64,000 nucleotides of DNA from Qipengyuania marincola (GCF_029688625.1 NZ_JARULC010000002.1:744001-808000); one strand, 5' to 3'. Numbered from the stretch's first letter, positions 26,923 to 44,274 are shown. Numbers and translations: made by a program. The notes: a model not told the origin generated them from the letters alone.

Positions 26923-27195
26923 GCCATACTCCTTCACAATGGTCATACGGGATGGCTCCCGGACGACCGGCTACGTTTGTCCGTGCTGCACAAGGCAACA
27001 CGGGCGGGTCCGTTGATGGGGAAGGAGATGCGCCACCATGCGATATGGAGCTGGCGCGAACCGACGATGCCCTGCGGCACCGCGTGAAAACTCTGTTCCC
27101 CGTCTAGGCTGGAAATTAAGACCGGCAGATCCCGGTCACCAACTGTCTCGGACGGATGAACGCCGGGCACAGAGAGGCCCGCCGTTGCGGGGCGG
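26923..27195 (-). promoter_or_regulatory. Long leader upstream of rplJ, candidate L10 leader
   Basis: About 270 bp without a gene lie upstream of rplJ. In other bacteria this position holds the L10 leader, where L10-L12 binding represses the operon. The sequence contains several GC-rich self-complementary patches but I could not match the consensus structure by eye. A covariance search with the Rfam L10_leader model would decide. Confidence 0.45.
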
Positions 27196-27201
27196 GCCTC
27201 T
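27173..27201 (-). terminator. Perfect 11-bp hairpin between the 27251 lipoprotein gene and rplJ
   Basis: AGAGGCCCGCC (27173-27183) pairs with its exact complement (27191-27201) around a 7-nt loop. It lies 50 bp after the lipoprotein stop and has no T-run. It may end that transcript or overlap the rplJ promoter: a TTGACT at 27219-27224 lies 16 bp before a TAGAGG at 27197-27202 on the minus strand. Confidence 0.4.
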
Positions 27202-27250
27202 AAGCAATCTGCGGCGGGAGTCAAGCAAAAGCGTGACTCGTGCGATGCGG

Positions 27251-27511
27251 TCAGTAGCCGGTGGATTCGCTCTCGGTGCTGGCACCGGCTTCCGCTTCGA
27301 CAGGAACCGGCTCGACCGGCTCGTCGCCCGGAACCACGTCGTTTTGCAGCGGGCCATCCTCGCCGGGCTGATACTCGGTGTCGGTCGCCTCGCCGGTCCC
27401 GGCCGTCACGGCATCGGGGGCGAGATCGGCCGTGTCGCCGCCATCGGGGTTTCCGCAAGCAGAAATCGCAAGTGCGAGGGGAAGGGCAAACAGAAATGCG
27501 GATTTGGTCAC
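27251..27511 (-). CDS. Small acidic lipoprotein, function unknown
   Basis: An 86-aa protein starting at GTG 27509-27511 (TKSAFLFALPLALAISAC), with an AGGAGA site 9 nt upstream. The lipobox is ISAC. The mature part is Asp/Glu/Gly/Pro/Thr-rich and disordered, with no domain. The longer frame from 27568 would put the signal peptide internally, so the GTG is preferred. It is one of three small acidic lipoproteins in the window. Confidence 0.65.
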   Translation of the reverse strand: MTKSAFLFALPLALAISACGNPDGGDTADLAPDAVTAGTGEATDTEYQPGEDGPLQNDVVPGDEPVEPVPVEAEAGASTESESTGY

Positions 27512-27572
27512 GGGGCAATCTCCTGATGGGTTCTCACATTCAAAGCGTGCCCTACCGCTTCGTTCCAATTGG

Positions 27573-27602
27573 AAAGGCCCGCCCCAGAGCGGACGGGCCT
27601 TT
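27573..27602. terminator. Hairpin terminator downstream of the 27647 lipoprotein gene
   Basis: AAAGGCCCG (27573-27581) pairs with CGGGCCTTT (27594-27602) around a 12-nt loop, 44 bp after the minus-strand stop. The A/T ends give short T-runs on both strands. Confidence 0.6.
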
Positions 27603-27646
27603 CACAATTTCCTGGTCCCCGCCGAAGCATCGGACCGTAAGATGGT

Positions 27647-27895
27647 TTACTCGGCAGCCGGAGCTTCTTCTGCCGGAGCAGCTTCGGTGGCGGCCGGGTC
27701 GGTCGCCATCGGATCGGCCATTTCGCCTTCGGCAGCCGGGGTTTCAGCAGCCATCGGTTCCATCGCGGGCGTTTCTTCGACGACCGGAGCTTCGACAGCA
27801 ACTTCTTCTGCCGGGGTTTCTTCGGCAGCCTGTTCGCCGCAAGCAGCGAGAGTGAGGGCGAACGGCAGAGCAGCAACGAGAGCAATCTTCTTCAT
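27647..27895 (-). CDS. Small Ala/Glu/Pro-rich lipoprotein, function unknown
   Basis: An 82-aa protein: signal peptide MKKIALVAALPFALTL, lipobox LAAC (Cys at 19), then a mature part built almost only of Ala, Glu, Pro, Thr, Val and Met. No domain is recognisable. The N-terminus closely resembles that of the 4898 lipoprotein, so the two are likely paralogues. The ATG 27895 is chosen since everything upstream in frame is non-secretory. It lies between a membrane-protein operon and the second acidic lipoprotein. Confidence 0.75.
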   Translation of the reverse strand: MKKIALVAALPFALTLAACGEQAAEETPAEEVAVEAPVVEETPAMEPMAAETPAAEGEMADPMATDPAATEAAPAEEAPAAE

Positions 27896-27980
27896 GATAT
27901 TTGTTCCTGCGCCATGAGTGGCGTGGTCATAAAATAGCCTTATTCTCGCCCGGGAAAAGACACATTCTGCATTCCCGTCG

Positions 27981-28769
27981 TCATTTTGCGACGAACCGAG
28001 GCGAGCCTGCCGGCGCATCGGGCAGCAGACTGATCCCGCGCCGTTCGGCAGCCCGAATGGCGGCATAGGCAGTCGCGCCTGCCATGGTCAGCGCAAGATA
28101 TCCGACAAGCAGGGAGTCGATCGCCATCGCCACCCAGTCGAGCGAAGTGGGTAGCACGAGTACCGCTAGGATCGCGAGGCCGTAGTGCGGGATCATCAGC
28201 GGCAGGAAACCGATCGCGAAGAGGCCTAGCGCATACCAGAAGCTGCCATTCATGATCGCAAACGAACGCACCGGCCCGATAGCCGCGTTGCCGACCGCCC
28301 AGGCGACCGCCCAGCCGATGAGATAAATGGTCAGGACCATCTCCAGCACGAACATGCCGCCGTCGAACCACGGGGTCGCCGCGGCGGATATGCCGAGCAA
28401 TCCGGCTAGCGAGGGCCCGAACATGCCGAGCCAGCCGGTGACTACGAGTACGGCGAAGATTACGAGCCATAGAGCAAAGGCAGGCATCTCCATCCGTCCG
28501 GCTCGCTTCGCATTGTGGCCAAACACGATATAGCGCACGAACCAGTAGCCGGGCAGCTGGATGGCGAGGACTTTCAGAAAACCGAATTGCATGCGCAGGG
28601 TGTCGCCTTCGGCAGCGATCGCCCCTGCTTCGTCTACATACATTCCCGCCCGCATCTCGATTGCATGCTGGGCGAACTCGACCAGCACGGGGATCGCGAA
28701 AAGGATGGGGCAGGCAATGGCGAAGCGCCATGCGGAGCGGTAGATTGCTGTGGCATCGTTAAAGAACAT
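27981..28769 (-). CDS. Multi-pass membrane protein, function unknown
   Basis: A 262-aa inner-membrane protein with about six hydrophobic helices (about 16-34, 62-82, 97-120, 135-165, 172-197, 205-240). I do not recognise a family. Charged segments such as RYIVFGHNAKRAGRMEM fall between helices. It follows the HTH regulator by 4 bp and so is the third gene of the DUF2975-HTH operon, suggesting shared regulation and perhaps a membrane-stress role (inference). Confidence 0.75.
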   Translation of the reverse strand: MFFNDATAIYRSAWRFAIACPILFAIPVLVEFAQHAIEMRAGMYVDEAGAIAAEGDTLRMQFGFLKVLAIQLPGYWFVRYIVFGHNAKRAGRMEMPAFALWLVIFAVLVVTGWLGMFGPSLAGLLGISAAATPWFDGGMFVLEMVLTIYLIGWAVAWAVGNAAIGPVRSFAIMNGSFWYALGLFAIGFLPLMIPHYGLAILAVLVLPTSLDWVAMAIDSLLVGYLALTMAGATAYAAIRAAERRGISLLPDAPAGSPRFVAK

Positions 28770-28773
28770 CGGA

Positions 28774-28995
28774 TTACTCCCTGTAAGTCAGCAGATCGCC
28801 CGGCTGGCAGTCCAGTTCGCGGCAGATTGCCTCGAGCGTGGAGAAGCGGATCGCTTTTGCCTTGCCGGTCTTGAGGATGGATAGGTTGGCGAGCGTCAGT
28901 CCGATGCGCTCGGACAGCTCGGTCAGTGTCATGCCGCGATCCTGCAACAGCTCGTCTAGCCTTACAGCGATGGCGTGGGTGTCCTCGGCAGGCAT
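28774..28995 (-). CDS. Small HTH regulator, Xre/Cro family (YozG-like)
   Basis: A 73-aa DNA-binding protein that is little more than a helix-turn-helix: LDELLQDRGMTLTELSERIGLTLANLSILKTGKAKAIRFSTLEAICRELDCQPGDLLTY. This compact form with the ending QPGDLL(T/E)Y is typical of YozG-type regulators, which are often paired with DUF2975 membrane proteins. Its ATG overlaps the stop of the DUF2975 gene as TGATG. It probably autoregulates through the TATCGA palindromes upstream of the operon (inference). Confidence 0.9.
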   Translation of the reverse strand: MPAEDTHAIAVRLDELLQDRGMTLTELSERIGLTLANLSILKTGKAKAIRFSTLEAICRELDCQPGDLLTYRE

Positions 28996-29507
28996 CAGAC
29001 GGTGCCGTCCAGATCTTCGCGCATGGCAGCACCTTCACGGAAGACCCGCGCCAGCAGGAACAGCAGCAGCACGGCGAACCAGCCTGTAAGCGAGAACGTC
29101 CAGCCGAAATACTCGCCGCTGGCTTCGCTCGCCCAGATTGAAATCTGGCCGAATATAAGATCGAGAATGTTGACGACCAGCAGCGCCCAGCCGACGGTCG
29201 TCAGTCGCTTCGCATTTGTCTCGCTGAATGCCCGACCTTCGGCCGCGTCCCGGAGCAAGGCGATGAGCCGGGTGAAGATCAGATGGATGCAAACCGCCAT
29301 CGGCACGACGAGGGCACATGCCGACACGAGCCAGGTCCACACGGCCTCGACCGCCTGCTGTCCCTGCACTTCGAAGGCCTGCGTAATGGCGGGATAGAAA
29401 TGTTCGCTCGCCAGCAGCAGGGCGGCAAGGAGCAGTGTGAAAAGCACCGCGCCGATCCAGTTGAGCCAGTTTGCGATGCGTAGCAGCCAGATGGTGGTTC
29501 CGAACAT
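28995..29507 (-). CDS. DUF2975 family membrane protein
   Basis: A 170-aa protein with four transmembrane helices at about 12-36, 58-80, 108-128 and 135-155; the loop LLRDAAEGRAFSETNAKRLTTVGWALL is the DUF2975 signature. ATG 29507 is chosen (GGGAG 8 nt upstream) over the longer frame from 29561, which runs into the operator region. It overlaps the HTH gene as TGATG. The family role is unknown; the constant pairing with a small HTH protein suggests a membrane partner of the regulator. Confidence 0.87.
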   Translation of the reverse strand: MFGTTIWLLRIANWLNWIGAVLFTLLLAALLLASEHFYPAITQAFEVQGQQAVEAVWTWLVSACALVVPMAVCIHLIFTRLIALLRDAAEGRAFSETNAKRLTTVGWALLVVNILDLIFGQISIWASEASGEYFGWTFSLTGWFAVLLLFLLARVFREGAAMREDLDGTV

Positions 29508-29521
29508 GATCGAATCTCCCT

Positions 29522-29574
29522 TATCGATTTTCGATATGGAGCCGATCGGACTTATCGTCAATCGATAATATCGA
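29522..29574. promoter_or_regulatory. TATCGA/TCGATA palindrome cluster, candidate operator of the DUF2975-HTH operon
   Basis: Three inverted repeats lie in 53 bp just upstream of the DUF2975 start: TATCGA-TTT-TCGATA (29522-29536), TTATCG-TCAAT-CGATAA (29552-29568) and TCGATA-A-TATCGA (29562-29574). AT-rich palindromes like these in GC-rich DNA suggest a repressor site. It also lies about 32 bp upstream of the rpoB promoter, so it could in principle affect both directions. Confidence 0.5.
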
Positions 29575-29605
29575 AAAACGAGATGCGTGTCGGAGCGTCC
29601 GCCGC

Positions 29606-29634
29606 TTGACCCTACGCCGGTGGCTCCCTATATG
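29606..29634 (+). promoter_or_regulatory. Likely rpoB-rpoC promoter
   Basis: TTGACC (29606-29611), exactly 17 bp, TATATG (29629-29634), close to the sigma-70 consensus. Transcription near 29641 would give a leader of about 238 nt before rpoB. That leader shows no gene; it has a GC-rich stretch followed by CTTTTTG near 29768-29774, which could be an attenuator but I could not draw a convincing stem. Confidence 0.6.
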
Positions 29635-29878
29635 CCCCCTCGACCGACCGCTTCGAGCGAGTCCGATTCATGCGCGGGGATCGGACCCAGGATGGAAGCG
29701 GCGTTTCCATATCGCGACGTTCTTGGAGAGCTGCAGCCGCCGCCCGACCGGGTGTGCATGTCCTGCGGCCTTTTTGCGTCCCGTATGGCTTCTCACGCGC
29801 ATGAGATTTGAACTTCCGGCTCGTTCCCGTGTGATGCGGTGGGGCCGATGCAGCACAGACAAGAGGCACAGCACCTTT

Positions 29879-34075
<4,197 letters not shown>

Positions 34076-34138
34076 GGGAGCTTCGCGCTCCCCACCGCTC
34101 TTCCGCCCATTTGAATTCACCCGTTTAGGGAAAAAGTC

Positions 34139-38464
<4,326 letters not shown>

Positions 38465-38493
38465 GCCCACCTGTCACGGTGACGAAAGAAATG

Positions 38494-38525
38494 GCCCCGC
38501 GGACGCCTAGTCCGCGGGGCTTTTT
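38494..38525 (+). terminator. Rho-independent terminator of rpoBC
   Basis: A perfect 11-bp GC-rich stem (GCCCCGCGGAC at 38494-38504 with its complement at 38510-38520), loop GCCTA, then TTTTT (38521-38525), 30 nt after the rpoC stop. Confidence 0.95.
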
Positions 38526-38651
38526 CGTGGTCTGCGGCTGCTGCCTGAGCGCGAGAGTGTTGGATTCTGTGGAAAACTGTCGCATAGTGCCACCCGGCGG
38601 GGAAACTGGCTGACGTCCGGGGGGGCACGAGGTGGCGCGCTTGAGATCTCT

Positions 38652-40982
38652 ATGAGACAGCAGAGCGAGAAGGCGGAAGAGCGGCTGGCGCTGCAATGGC
38701 GGTTGCGCGATTCGCGCAACGGCGCCGCCATTCTCCTGCTGCCATCGCTCTTCGCAATCTTCGTCCTTGCCTATGTTTTCGCTGACGATGTCTCGCCCCT
38801 GCTGTTGCTTGCCTGGGCTGCCATCCAGTTCGTTCTGGTGGTGCTGCTCGCAACGCTGTTCGCAGGCTTCAATCCCGCGACTGCGCCGATGGACCAGCTG
38901 CGGCGGCGGTGGACCGCCGTGGGCGTGTCGCAATGCGCGGTGACCTGTGCCTGGATGGCGATCTTTCCTTTCGTCGGTCCGGTCGCCCAACCGCGCGAGA
39001 TGGCGTTGCTCGGGATCGTCGCGACGGCGGTTTATTGCGCTGTCCTGATCGCCGACCGCAGCAGCCCAAAGGCGGCGAGTTTCCACATCGTCGGGCTGTC
39101 GGCATCGTTTGCATGGACGGTGTGGTCGATTGCCGGTCCGCAGGGCTGGCCCACCTTCCTTCTGATCGGCGTGTGCGGCGGGGTGCTGCTCGTCGCGGTC
39201 TGGTTGCAGGAACGCAACTTCAAGACGACGGTCCGGACCGAAACCGAACGCCGCGATGGCGAAGCCACGATCCGGATGCTCCTTAACGATTATCAGGAGC
39301 ATACGTCCGACTGGCTCTGGACCACCGACGGCGAAGGTGCGCTGCGCGACGTGGGTCCCCGCCTCGCGACCGCCTTGAGCTGCGAGCCGGCCGCGCTCGA
39401 GGGGCAATCCTTCGCTGCACTTTTCCGGCCCTGCGAGAACCGGGACCAGTTCTCCCGCCATCTCGCCGAGCGGGCGCCATTCCGCGACTTGCTGCTCGAA
39501 CTCACGATTGCCGGATCGCGCAGGTTCTGGCGTCTGACCGCCCATCCGCGCGAGGACGGACGCATGAGTGGCGTCGCCCGGGATGTGACTGACAGCCGCA
39601 AGGCCGAAGAACAGATCGCCTTCATGGCGCATTTCGACAAATTGACCGGGCTCGCCAACCGCCATCGCTTCGACGAGCGGCTGCGCGGGGTGCTGCGCGG
39701 CGACGACCGGGCGCGCGGCGATGTGGCGCTGTTCTGCCTCGACCTCGACGATTTCAAGGCGGTCAACGACACGGGGGGGCATCTGGCGGGAGATGCGGTA
39801 CTGACTGAAGTCGCCCGCCGTCTCGAAGCGGAGGTGCGACCACAGGATATGGTCGCGCGGCTGGGCGGTGACGAATTCGCCATCCTGATCGAAACGCGTG
39901 CCGGAATGGGCATGCTGATCGAGCGTGCCCACCGCTTCCTCGCCGCGGTTCGCGAACCGTTCGAGATCGACGGACGCCTGCATCGCGTGACCACCAGTGT
40001 CGGCATTGCGCGATGCGTCGATGGAGAATCCGACGCAGCCGAGCTCGTTCGCCGCGCGGACCTCGCCCTGTTCGATGCGAAGCGCAAGGGGCGCGATCGC
40101 CTCGCTATTTTCGAAAGCGGGCTCGACCATGCCGCCCGCGAGCGGCGCGAACTGGAACGCGACCTTCGCGAGGCGCTCGCGCGGGAGGAACTCCGGCTGC
40201 ACTACCAGCCGGTCATGGACCTCGATCAGGGAAAGACGACCGGCTACGAGGCGCTGCTACGGTGGCATCATCCGGCCCGCGGCCTCATCGCTCCGGCCGA
40301 GTTCCTGCATATCGCGGAGGAAACCGGACTGATCGTGCCGATCGGCGAGTGGGTCATCCGCCAGGCGCTGACCGAAACTGCCGGCTGGCCCGGAGATTTC
40401 CGCATCGCGATAAACCTCTCACCCACACAGGTTCGCGATCCGCAGCTCGTTTCGCAGATTGCCCGGATTCTTCACGACAGCCAGATCGCGCCCGGACGCG
40501 TCGAATTCGAGATTACCGAACATGTCCTGATGCAGGAAGGCGAGGGCGTTACCGAAGTGCTGCACCGGCTCAAGGGTCTGGGGACGCGCATCGCGCTGGA
40601 CGATTTCGGCACCGGCTACAGTTCGCTCAGCTATTTGCGCCGCTTCCCGTTCGACAGGCTCAAGATCGACCGCAAGTTCGTCGAACACATCAGCGACGAT
40701 CTCGGCAGTCAGGCAATTGTCTCCAGCATCACGCGCCTGGCCGACGCGCTCGGTATGGAGACGACGGCGGAGGGGATCGAAACCCGGCGTCAGTTGGACC
40801 TTCTGCGCAAGCTCGGGTGCCAGGAAGCCCAGGGGTATCTGATCTGCGAGCCTGCCCCGGCCACCGTCTTCGCTGGTCCCGAAGGCGTGGAAACCAGTCT
40901 CGGCGATCAAGGCGCGGCTGTCGTCGACTATCGCAAGGCGCGCGAAGAGGTCTTGCGACGTCGCGGCGGAAAGGTCGCCTGA
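38652..40982 (+). CDS. Membrane PAS-GGDEF-EAL cyclic-di-GMP protein
   Basis: A 776-aa protein. Residues about 25-190 hold five or six transmembrane helices. A PAS-like domain follows (about 205-325: SDWLWTTDGEGALRDVGP). The diguanylate cyclase domain has an intact GGDEF (ARLGGDEFAI, near 404) and FDKLTGLANRHRF. The phosphodiesterase domain has EALLRW near 532, the metal site residues in EITEHVL and the DDFGTGYSSLSYL loop, and AEGIET. Both domains look catalytically intact, so it may make and break c-di-GMP. c-di-GMP commonly controls curli and biofilm in other bacteria, but no direct link to the curli locus 13 kb away is shown. Confidence 0.95.
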   Translation: MRQQSEKAEERLALQWRLRDSRNGAAILLLPSLFAIFVLAYVFADDVSPLLLLAWAAIQFVLVVLLATLFAGFNPATAPMDQLRRRWTAVGVSQCAVTCAWMAIFPFVGPVAQPREMALLGIVATAVYCAVLIADRSSPKAASFHIVGLSASFAWTVWSIAGPQGWPTFLLIGVCGGVLLVAVWLQERNFKTTVRTETERRDGEATIRMLLNDYQEHTSDWLWTTDGEGALRDVGPRLATALSCEPAALEGQSFAALFRPCENRDQFSRHLAERAPFRDLLLELTIAGSRRFWRLTAHPREDGRMSGVARDVTDSRKAEEQIAFMAHFDKLTGLANRHRFDERLRGVLRGDDRARGDVALFCLDLDDFKAVNDTGGHLAGDAVLTEVARRLEAEVRPQDMVARLGGDEFAILIETRAGMGMLIERAHRFLAAVREPFEIDGRLHRVTTSVGIARCVDGESDAAELVRRADLALFDAKRKGRDRLAIFESGLDHAARERRELERDLREALAREELRLHYQPVMDLDQGKTTGYEALLRWHHPARGLIAPAEFLHIAEETGLIVPIGEWVIRQALTETAGWPGDFRIAINLSPTQVRDPQLVSQIARILHDSQIAPGRVEFEITEHVLMQEGEGVTEVLHRLKGLGTRIALDDFGTGYSSLSYLRRFPFDRLKIDRKFVEHISDDLGSQAIVSSITRLADALGMETTAEGIETRRQLDLLRKLGCQEAQGYLICEPAPATVFAGPEGVETSLGDQGAAVVDYRKAREEVLRRRGGKVA

Positions 40983-41022
40983 ACGCTCGCAAAGCCGGGC
41001 CCGCTCGGCTATCGGCTCGCGC

Positions 41023-42372
41023 ATGACCACCATCACGCGTTTCGCCCCCTCGCCCACCGGGCGGCTCCATGTCGGCAACATCCGCACTGCGCTGCACAAC
41101 TGGCTGCTCGCGAGAAAACAGGGCGGGCGTTTTTTGCTGCGCATCGACGATACCGATGCCGAGCGCAGTCGCGAGGAGTATGTGGAGGCGATCCGCGCCG
41201 ACCTCGCCTGGCTCGGCCTCGACCCGGATGGCGAGGAGCGCCAGTCTGAGCGGCTCGAAAAATACGAGACGGCTTTCGAGGCGCTGCGGGCGGCGGGGCG
41301 GGTGTACCCTGCCTATGAGACGGCGCAGGAACTCGAGCTCAAGCGCAAGATCCAGCTCGGCCGCGGCCTGCCGCCGATCTACGATCGCGGCGCACTGGCA
41401 CTCAGTGCAGAGGAGCGCGCCGCGAAGGAAGCGGACGGCATCGTGCCGCACTGGCGTTTCATGCTCGATCATGACGAGGCCATTGTGTGGGAGGACGGCG
41501 TGCGCGGCGCACAGAAGTTCGACCCTGTGCAATTGTCCGATCCGGTCATTCGCCGGGCAGACGGAAGCTGGCTGTATATGTTGCCGAGCGCGGTCGACGA
41601 TCTCGACATGGGCGTGACCGACGTGCTGCGCGGTGAGGACCATGTCAGCAATACCGCAGTTCAAATTCAGATATTTACCGCACTTATTGCTGCACAATAT
41701 CCCGCGCAGCAAATGCCGCGGTTCGCGCATGAGGCGCTGTTGGTCGGCACGGAAGGAAAGCTGTCGAAACGGCTTGGCTCGCTCGGCTGCGACGCTTTTC
41801 GCGCCCAGGGTTTCGAACCGATGGCGATTGTTTCGCTGCTGGCGCGGCTGGGGACGAGCCAGCCTGTCGAGCCCTTTCTGGAAATGGCACCACTGGTCGA
41901 GACATTCGATCTGTCCACTTTCGGGCGCGCCCCCGCCAGGTTCGATGAGGCGGAATTGCTGCGCCTCAATGCGCAGCTGGTCCATCAGTTGCCCTACGAG
42001 GCGGTAAGGGGTTTCGTACCCGATGATTTCACGCGCGAGGCATGGCACGCAATCCGGCCCAATCTCGAAAAGGCGAGCGAGGTGGTCGAGTGGTGGCAGG
42101 TGGTGACCGGCCCGGTCGAGCGGCGGGAGTTTTCCCAAGACGATCGCGCCTATCTGTCTCAGGCGGCAGATGCGCTCGAATGGAGCGAGCAGCCGTGGCA
42201 GGATCTCACCGCCAGCCTGAAGGCTTCGACCGGGCGCAAGGGCAAGGCGCTGTTCCTGCCGCTGCGGCAGGCATTGACGGGCAGGGACCACGGGCCCGAT
42301 ATGGGCGAGCTACTGCCGCTGATCGGCGAAGCGCGCACACGCGAACGGCTGGAGGCGGCCGCACACGGCTAG
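41023..42372 (+). CDS. gltX: Glutamate-tRNA ligase
   Basis: Class I aminoacyl-tRNA synthetase of 449 aa. The ATP-binding HIGH motif is FAPSPTGRLHVGN near residues 7-19 and the KMSKS motif is EGKLSKR near 243-249. Also seen: the specificity segment LRIDDTDAERSREEY and the catalytic-domain DVLRGEDHVSNT. A Cys-based zinc site between them is not visible. Many alphaproteobacteria lack GlnRS and use a non-discriminating GluRS with GatCAB, or carry two gltX genes; which applies cannot be told from here. Start ATG 41023, 40 bp after the GGDEF/EAL gene. Confidence 0.95.
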   Translation: MTTITRFAPSPTGRLHVGNIRTALHNWLLARKQGGRFLLRIDDTDAERSREEYVEAIRADLAWLGLDPDGEERQSERLEKYETAFEALRAAGRVYPAYETAQELELKRKIQLGRGLPPIYDRGALALSAEERAAKEADGIVPHWRFMLDHDEAIVWEDGVRGAQKFDPVQLSDPVIRRADGSWLYMLPSAVDDLDMGVTDVLRGEDHVSNTAVQIQIFTALIAAQYPAQQMPRFAHEALLVGTEGKLSKRLGSLGCDAFRAQGFEPMAIVSLLARLGTSQPVEPFLEMAPLVETFDLSTFGRAPARFDEAELLRLNAQLVHQLPYEAVRGFVPDDFTREAWHAIRPNLEKASEVVEWWQVVTGPVERREFSQDDRAYLSQAADALEWSEQPWQDLTASLKASTGRKGKALFLPLRQALTGRDHGPDMGELLPLIGEARTRERLEAAAHG

Positions 42373-42383
42373 GGGGCACGAGA

Positions 42384-43676
42384 ATGTCGGTATCGCTTGC
42401 ATCACGGCTTGATCTGCCCTGCGGGGCGATCCTGCCCAACCGGCTTTCCAAGGCGGCCATGACCGAGGGGCTGGCAACACCGGACGGGCGCCCGACGCCT
42501 GAGCTCGAGCGGCTCTACGGCATCTGGTCCGATGGCGGCGCGGGCATGCTGCTCTCGGGCAATATCATCGTCGACAAGGATCATCTCGAACGGCCCGGCA
42601 ATGTCGTGATCGAGGCCGAGCCCGATGCCGACATGCGCGAACGTCTGGCCAGCTGGGCAAGGGCCGCCACGCGCAATGGCAATCATTTCTGGGCGCAGAT
42701 CAGCCATGGCGGGCGCCAGACGCAGAAGCTGGTCAATCCGCAGCCCAAATCATCCTCCGATGTCCAGCTCGCGCTCCCAAGCGGCCAGTTCGGCCAGCCG
42801 GTGCCACTGACGCGCGAGGAGATTGCCGATCTCGTCAACCGCTGGGCAATCGCTGCGCGAGCCTGCAAGGATGCGGGTTTTACCGGCGTGCAGGTGCACG
42901 GCGCACACGGCTATCTCGTCTCGCAATTCCTTTCGCCGCGCGTCAACCTGCGCGCCGACGACTATGGCGGAAGCCTCGAGAACCGGGCGCGCTTCCTGCT
43001 GGAAATCGTGGCGGCGGTGCGCGAAGCGGTCGGGCCGGATTTCCCGGTTTCGGTCAAGCTCAATAGCGCCGACTTCCAGAAGGGTGGCTTCGACTTCGGC
43101 GACAGCCTGCAGGTCGTCAAATGGCTGGAGGCAGCAGGTGTCGACCTGATCGAGATTTCTGGCGGAACCTACGAACAGCCAAAGCTCCTCGGCGTTGCCG
43201 GGCAGGAGGATGAAGCACCGCAGAACGTCGCGCCCTCGACCGCGGCGCGCGAGGCCTATTTCGTCGATTTCGCCAAGGCGATGCAGGCGGAAGTTTCCGT
43301 GCCCCTGATGGTCACCGGCGGCTTCCGCAGCCGCGCCGCAATGGAGCAGGCGCTGGAAAGCGGGGCGGCGGACGTGATCGGCCTCGGCCGGCCGCTATGC
43401 GTGGATACCGACGCGCCCAATGATCTGCTCGCTGGCGCAGCGGACCTCGCCCGCTACGAAAACGATCTCGATTTGCTTCCCGGCTGGCTCGGCTTCCTGA
43501 AACGGTTCGGCGTGGTCAAGGCGATCAGCGGATTTGCCGGCATCTACTGGTTCTACCAGCAGATCTGGCTGCTCGGGCACGAAGGCCGGGTCGATCGCGA
43601 TCTTTCGGTGATGAAGGCATTCCGCACGGTGGACGCGCGCAACAAGCGCATCATGCAGGAACGCCGCGCGGCCTGA
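42384..43676 (+). CDS. NADH:flavin oxidoreductase (Old Yellow Enzyme family)
   Basis: FMN-dependent TIM-barrel ene-reductase of 430 aa. Family landmarks are the N-terminal LPNRLSKAAMTEGLA, the FMN/active-site FWAQISHGGRQTQ, the catalytic VQVHGAHGYLVSQFLSPRVNLRADDYGGSLENRARFLLEIV and the C-terminal VTGGFRSR and DVIGLGRPLCVD. A hydrophobic stretch near the end (GFAGIYWFYQQIWLLGHEG) is an extra tail seen in some members. It starts 12 bp after gltX. The substrate is unknown. Confidence 0.93.
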   Translation: MSVSLASRLDLPCGAILPNRLSKAAMTEGLATPDGRPTPELERLYGIWSDGGAGMLLSGNIIVDKDHLERPGNVVIEAEPDADMRERLASWARAATRNGNHFWAQISHGGRQTQKLVNPQPKSSSDVQLALPSGQFGQPVPLTREEIADLVNRWAIAARACKDAGFTGVQVHGAHGYLVSQFLSPRVNLRADDYGGSLENRARFLLEIVAAVREAVGPDFPVSVKLNSADFQKGGFDFGDSLQVVKWLEAAGVDLIEISGGTYEQPKLLGVAGQEDEAPQNVAPSTAAREAYFVDFAKAMQAEVSVPLMVTGGFRSRAAMEQALESGAADVIGLGRPLCVDTDAPNDLLAGAADLARYENDLDLLPGWLGFLKRFGVVKAISGFAGIYWFYQQIWLLGHEGRVDRDLSVMKAFRTVDARNKRIMQERRAA

Positions 43677-43842
43677 CCGCGCCGTCCATGCGCCGCGCCT
43701 TCGGGCCGAAGATGGCGAGCACCGCCAGAGCGACCAGATAGGGCGTGAAAGTGACCATCTCCTGATTGATGCCGATCACGTCGCGCATCTCGTTGACCGG
43801 ATTGCGCACTGTCAGCAGCAGAACCCATGCGATGCGCGACAC
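43651..43842 (-). CDS. Small hypothetical membrane protein
   Basis: A 63-aa reading frame with one clear hydrophobic helix (FTPYLVALAVLAIFG, about 32-46) and another weak one at the start (RIAWVLLLTV). Codon use is GC3-rich like real genes. The ribosome site is weak and the last 26 bp overlap the end of the OYE gene on the other strand, so it is uncertain. No family recognised. Confidence 0.45.
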   Translation of the reverse strand: MSRIAWVLLLTVRNPVNEMRDVIGINQEMVTFTPYLVALAVLAIFGPKARRMDGAVRPRGVPA

Positions 43843-43878
43843 ATGGCGCCTGATGCGATGCCGTGCCCGGTAGGCGTC

Positions 43879-44274
43879 TTAGCGCAGCAGGAAGTTGAGG
43901 TCGAGTGCGACGAGGACAAGCAGTGGTCCGCCAACCCCGAGTGGAGCGGCCAGCGGGATGGCGCCGGACAGGACCTGCCGCGAAGCAAGGGCGCTGAAAC
44001 CGAGGAGCGCGACCAGCCCCAGCCCAAACAGCACCCATTCGGCGCGCAGGACCGCCGGGCTTCTCTGCCGCGTCGCCAGATACGCGCCGCCCCCGGCGTA
44101 CAGAGCGATAGCCACATTGACGATGATCGGACCCGGGAAATTGACTGTGATGGTCAACAGGGCGGTAAGCGCGGCAACACCCATGCCGAGCAGGTAGAGC
44201 TTGCCCGCGCTACGATGCAGGGAACTGCCCTTGATCGCATATAGCGCGACCAATGCCGCCACAACCGCGAGCAC
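43879..44274 (-). CDS. DUF2306-like membrane protein, 5' end unclear
   Basis: The visible 131 aa have four transmembrane helices and resemble DUF2306 proteins (the loop IKGSSLHRSAGKLYLLGM and following helices). The first usable start is GTG at 44274. However, the same frame stays open and protein-like for about 48 more codons upstream (for example PAEFDLLDPSPHHFVTYYSHIALG), to a TGA at 44422-44424, without any ATG, GTG or TTG. The true N-terminus may use a rare start or the gene may have lost its start. It is downstream of pyk on the same strand. Confidence 0.6.
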   Translation of the reverse strand: MLAVVAALVALYAIKGSSLHRSAGKLYLLGMGVAALTALLTITVNFPGPIIVNVAIALYAGGGAYLATRQRSPAVLRAEWVLFGLGLVALLGFSALASRQVLSGAIPLAAPLGVGGPLLVLVALDLNFLLR

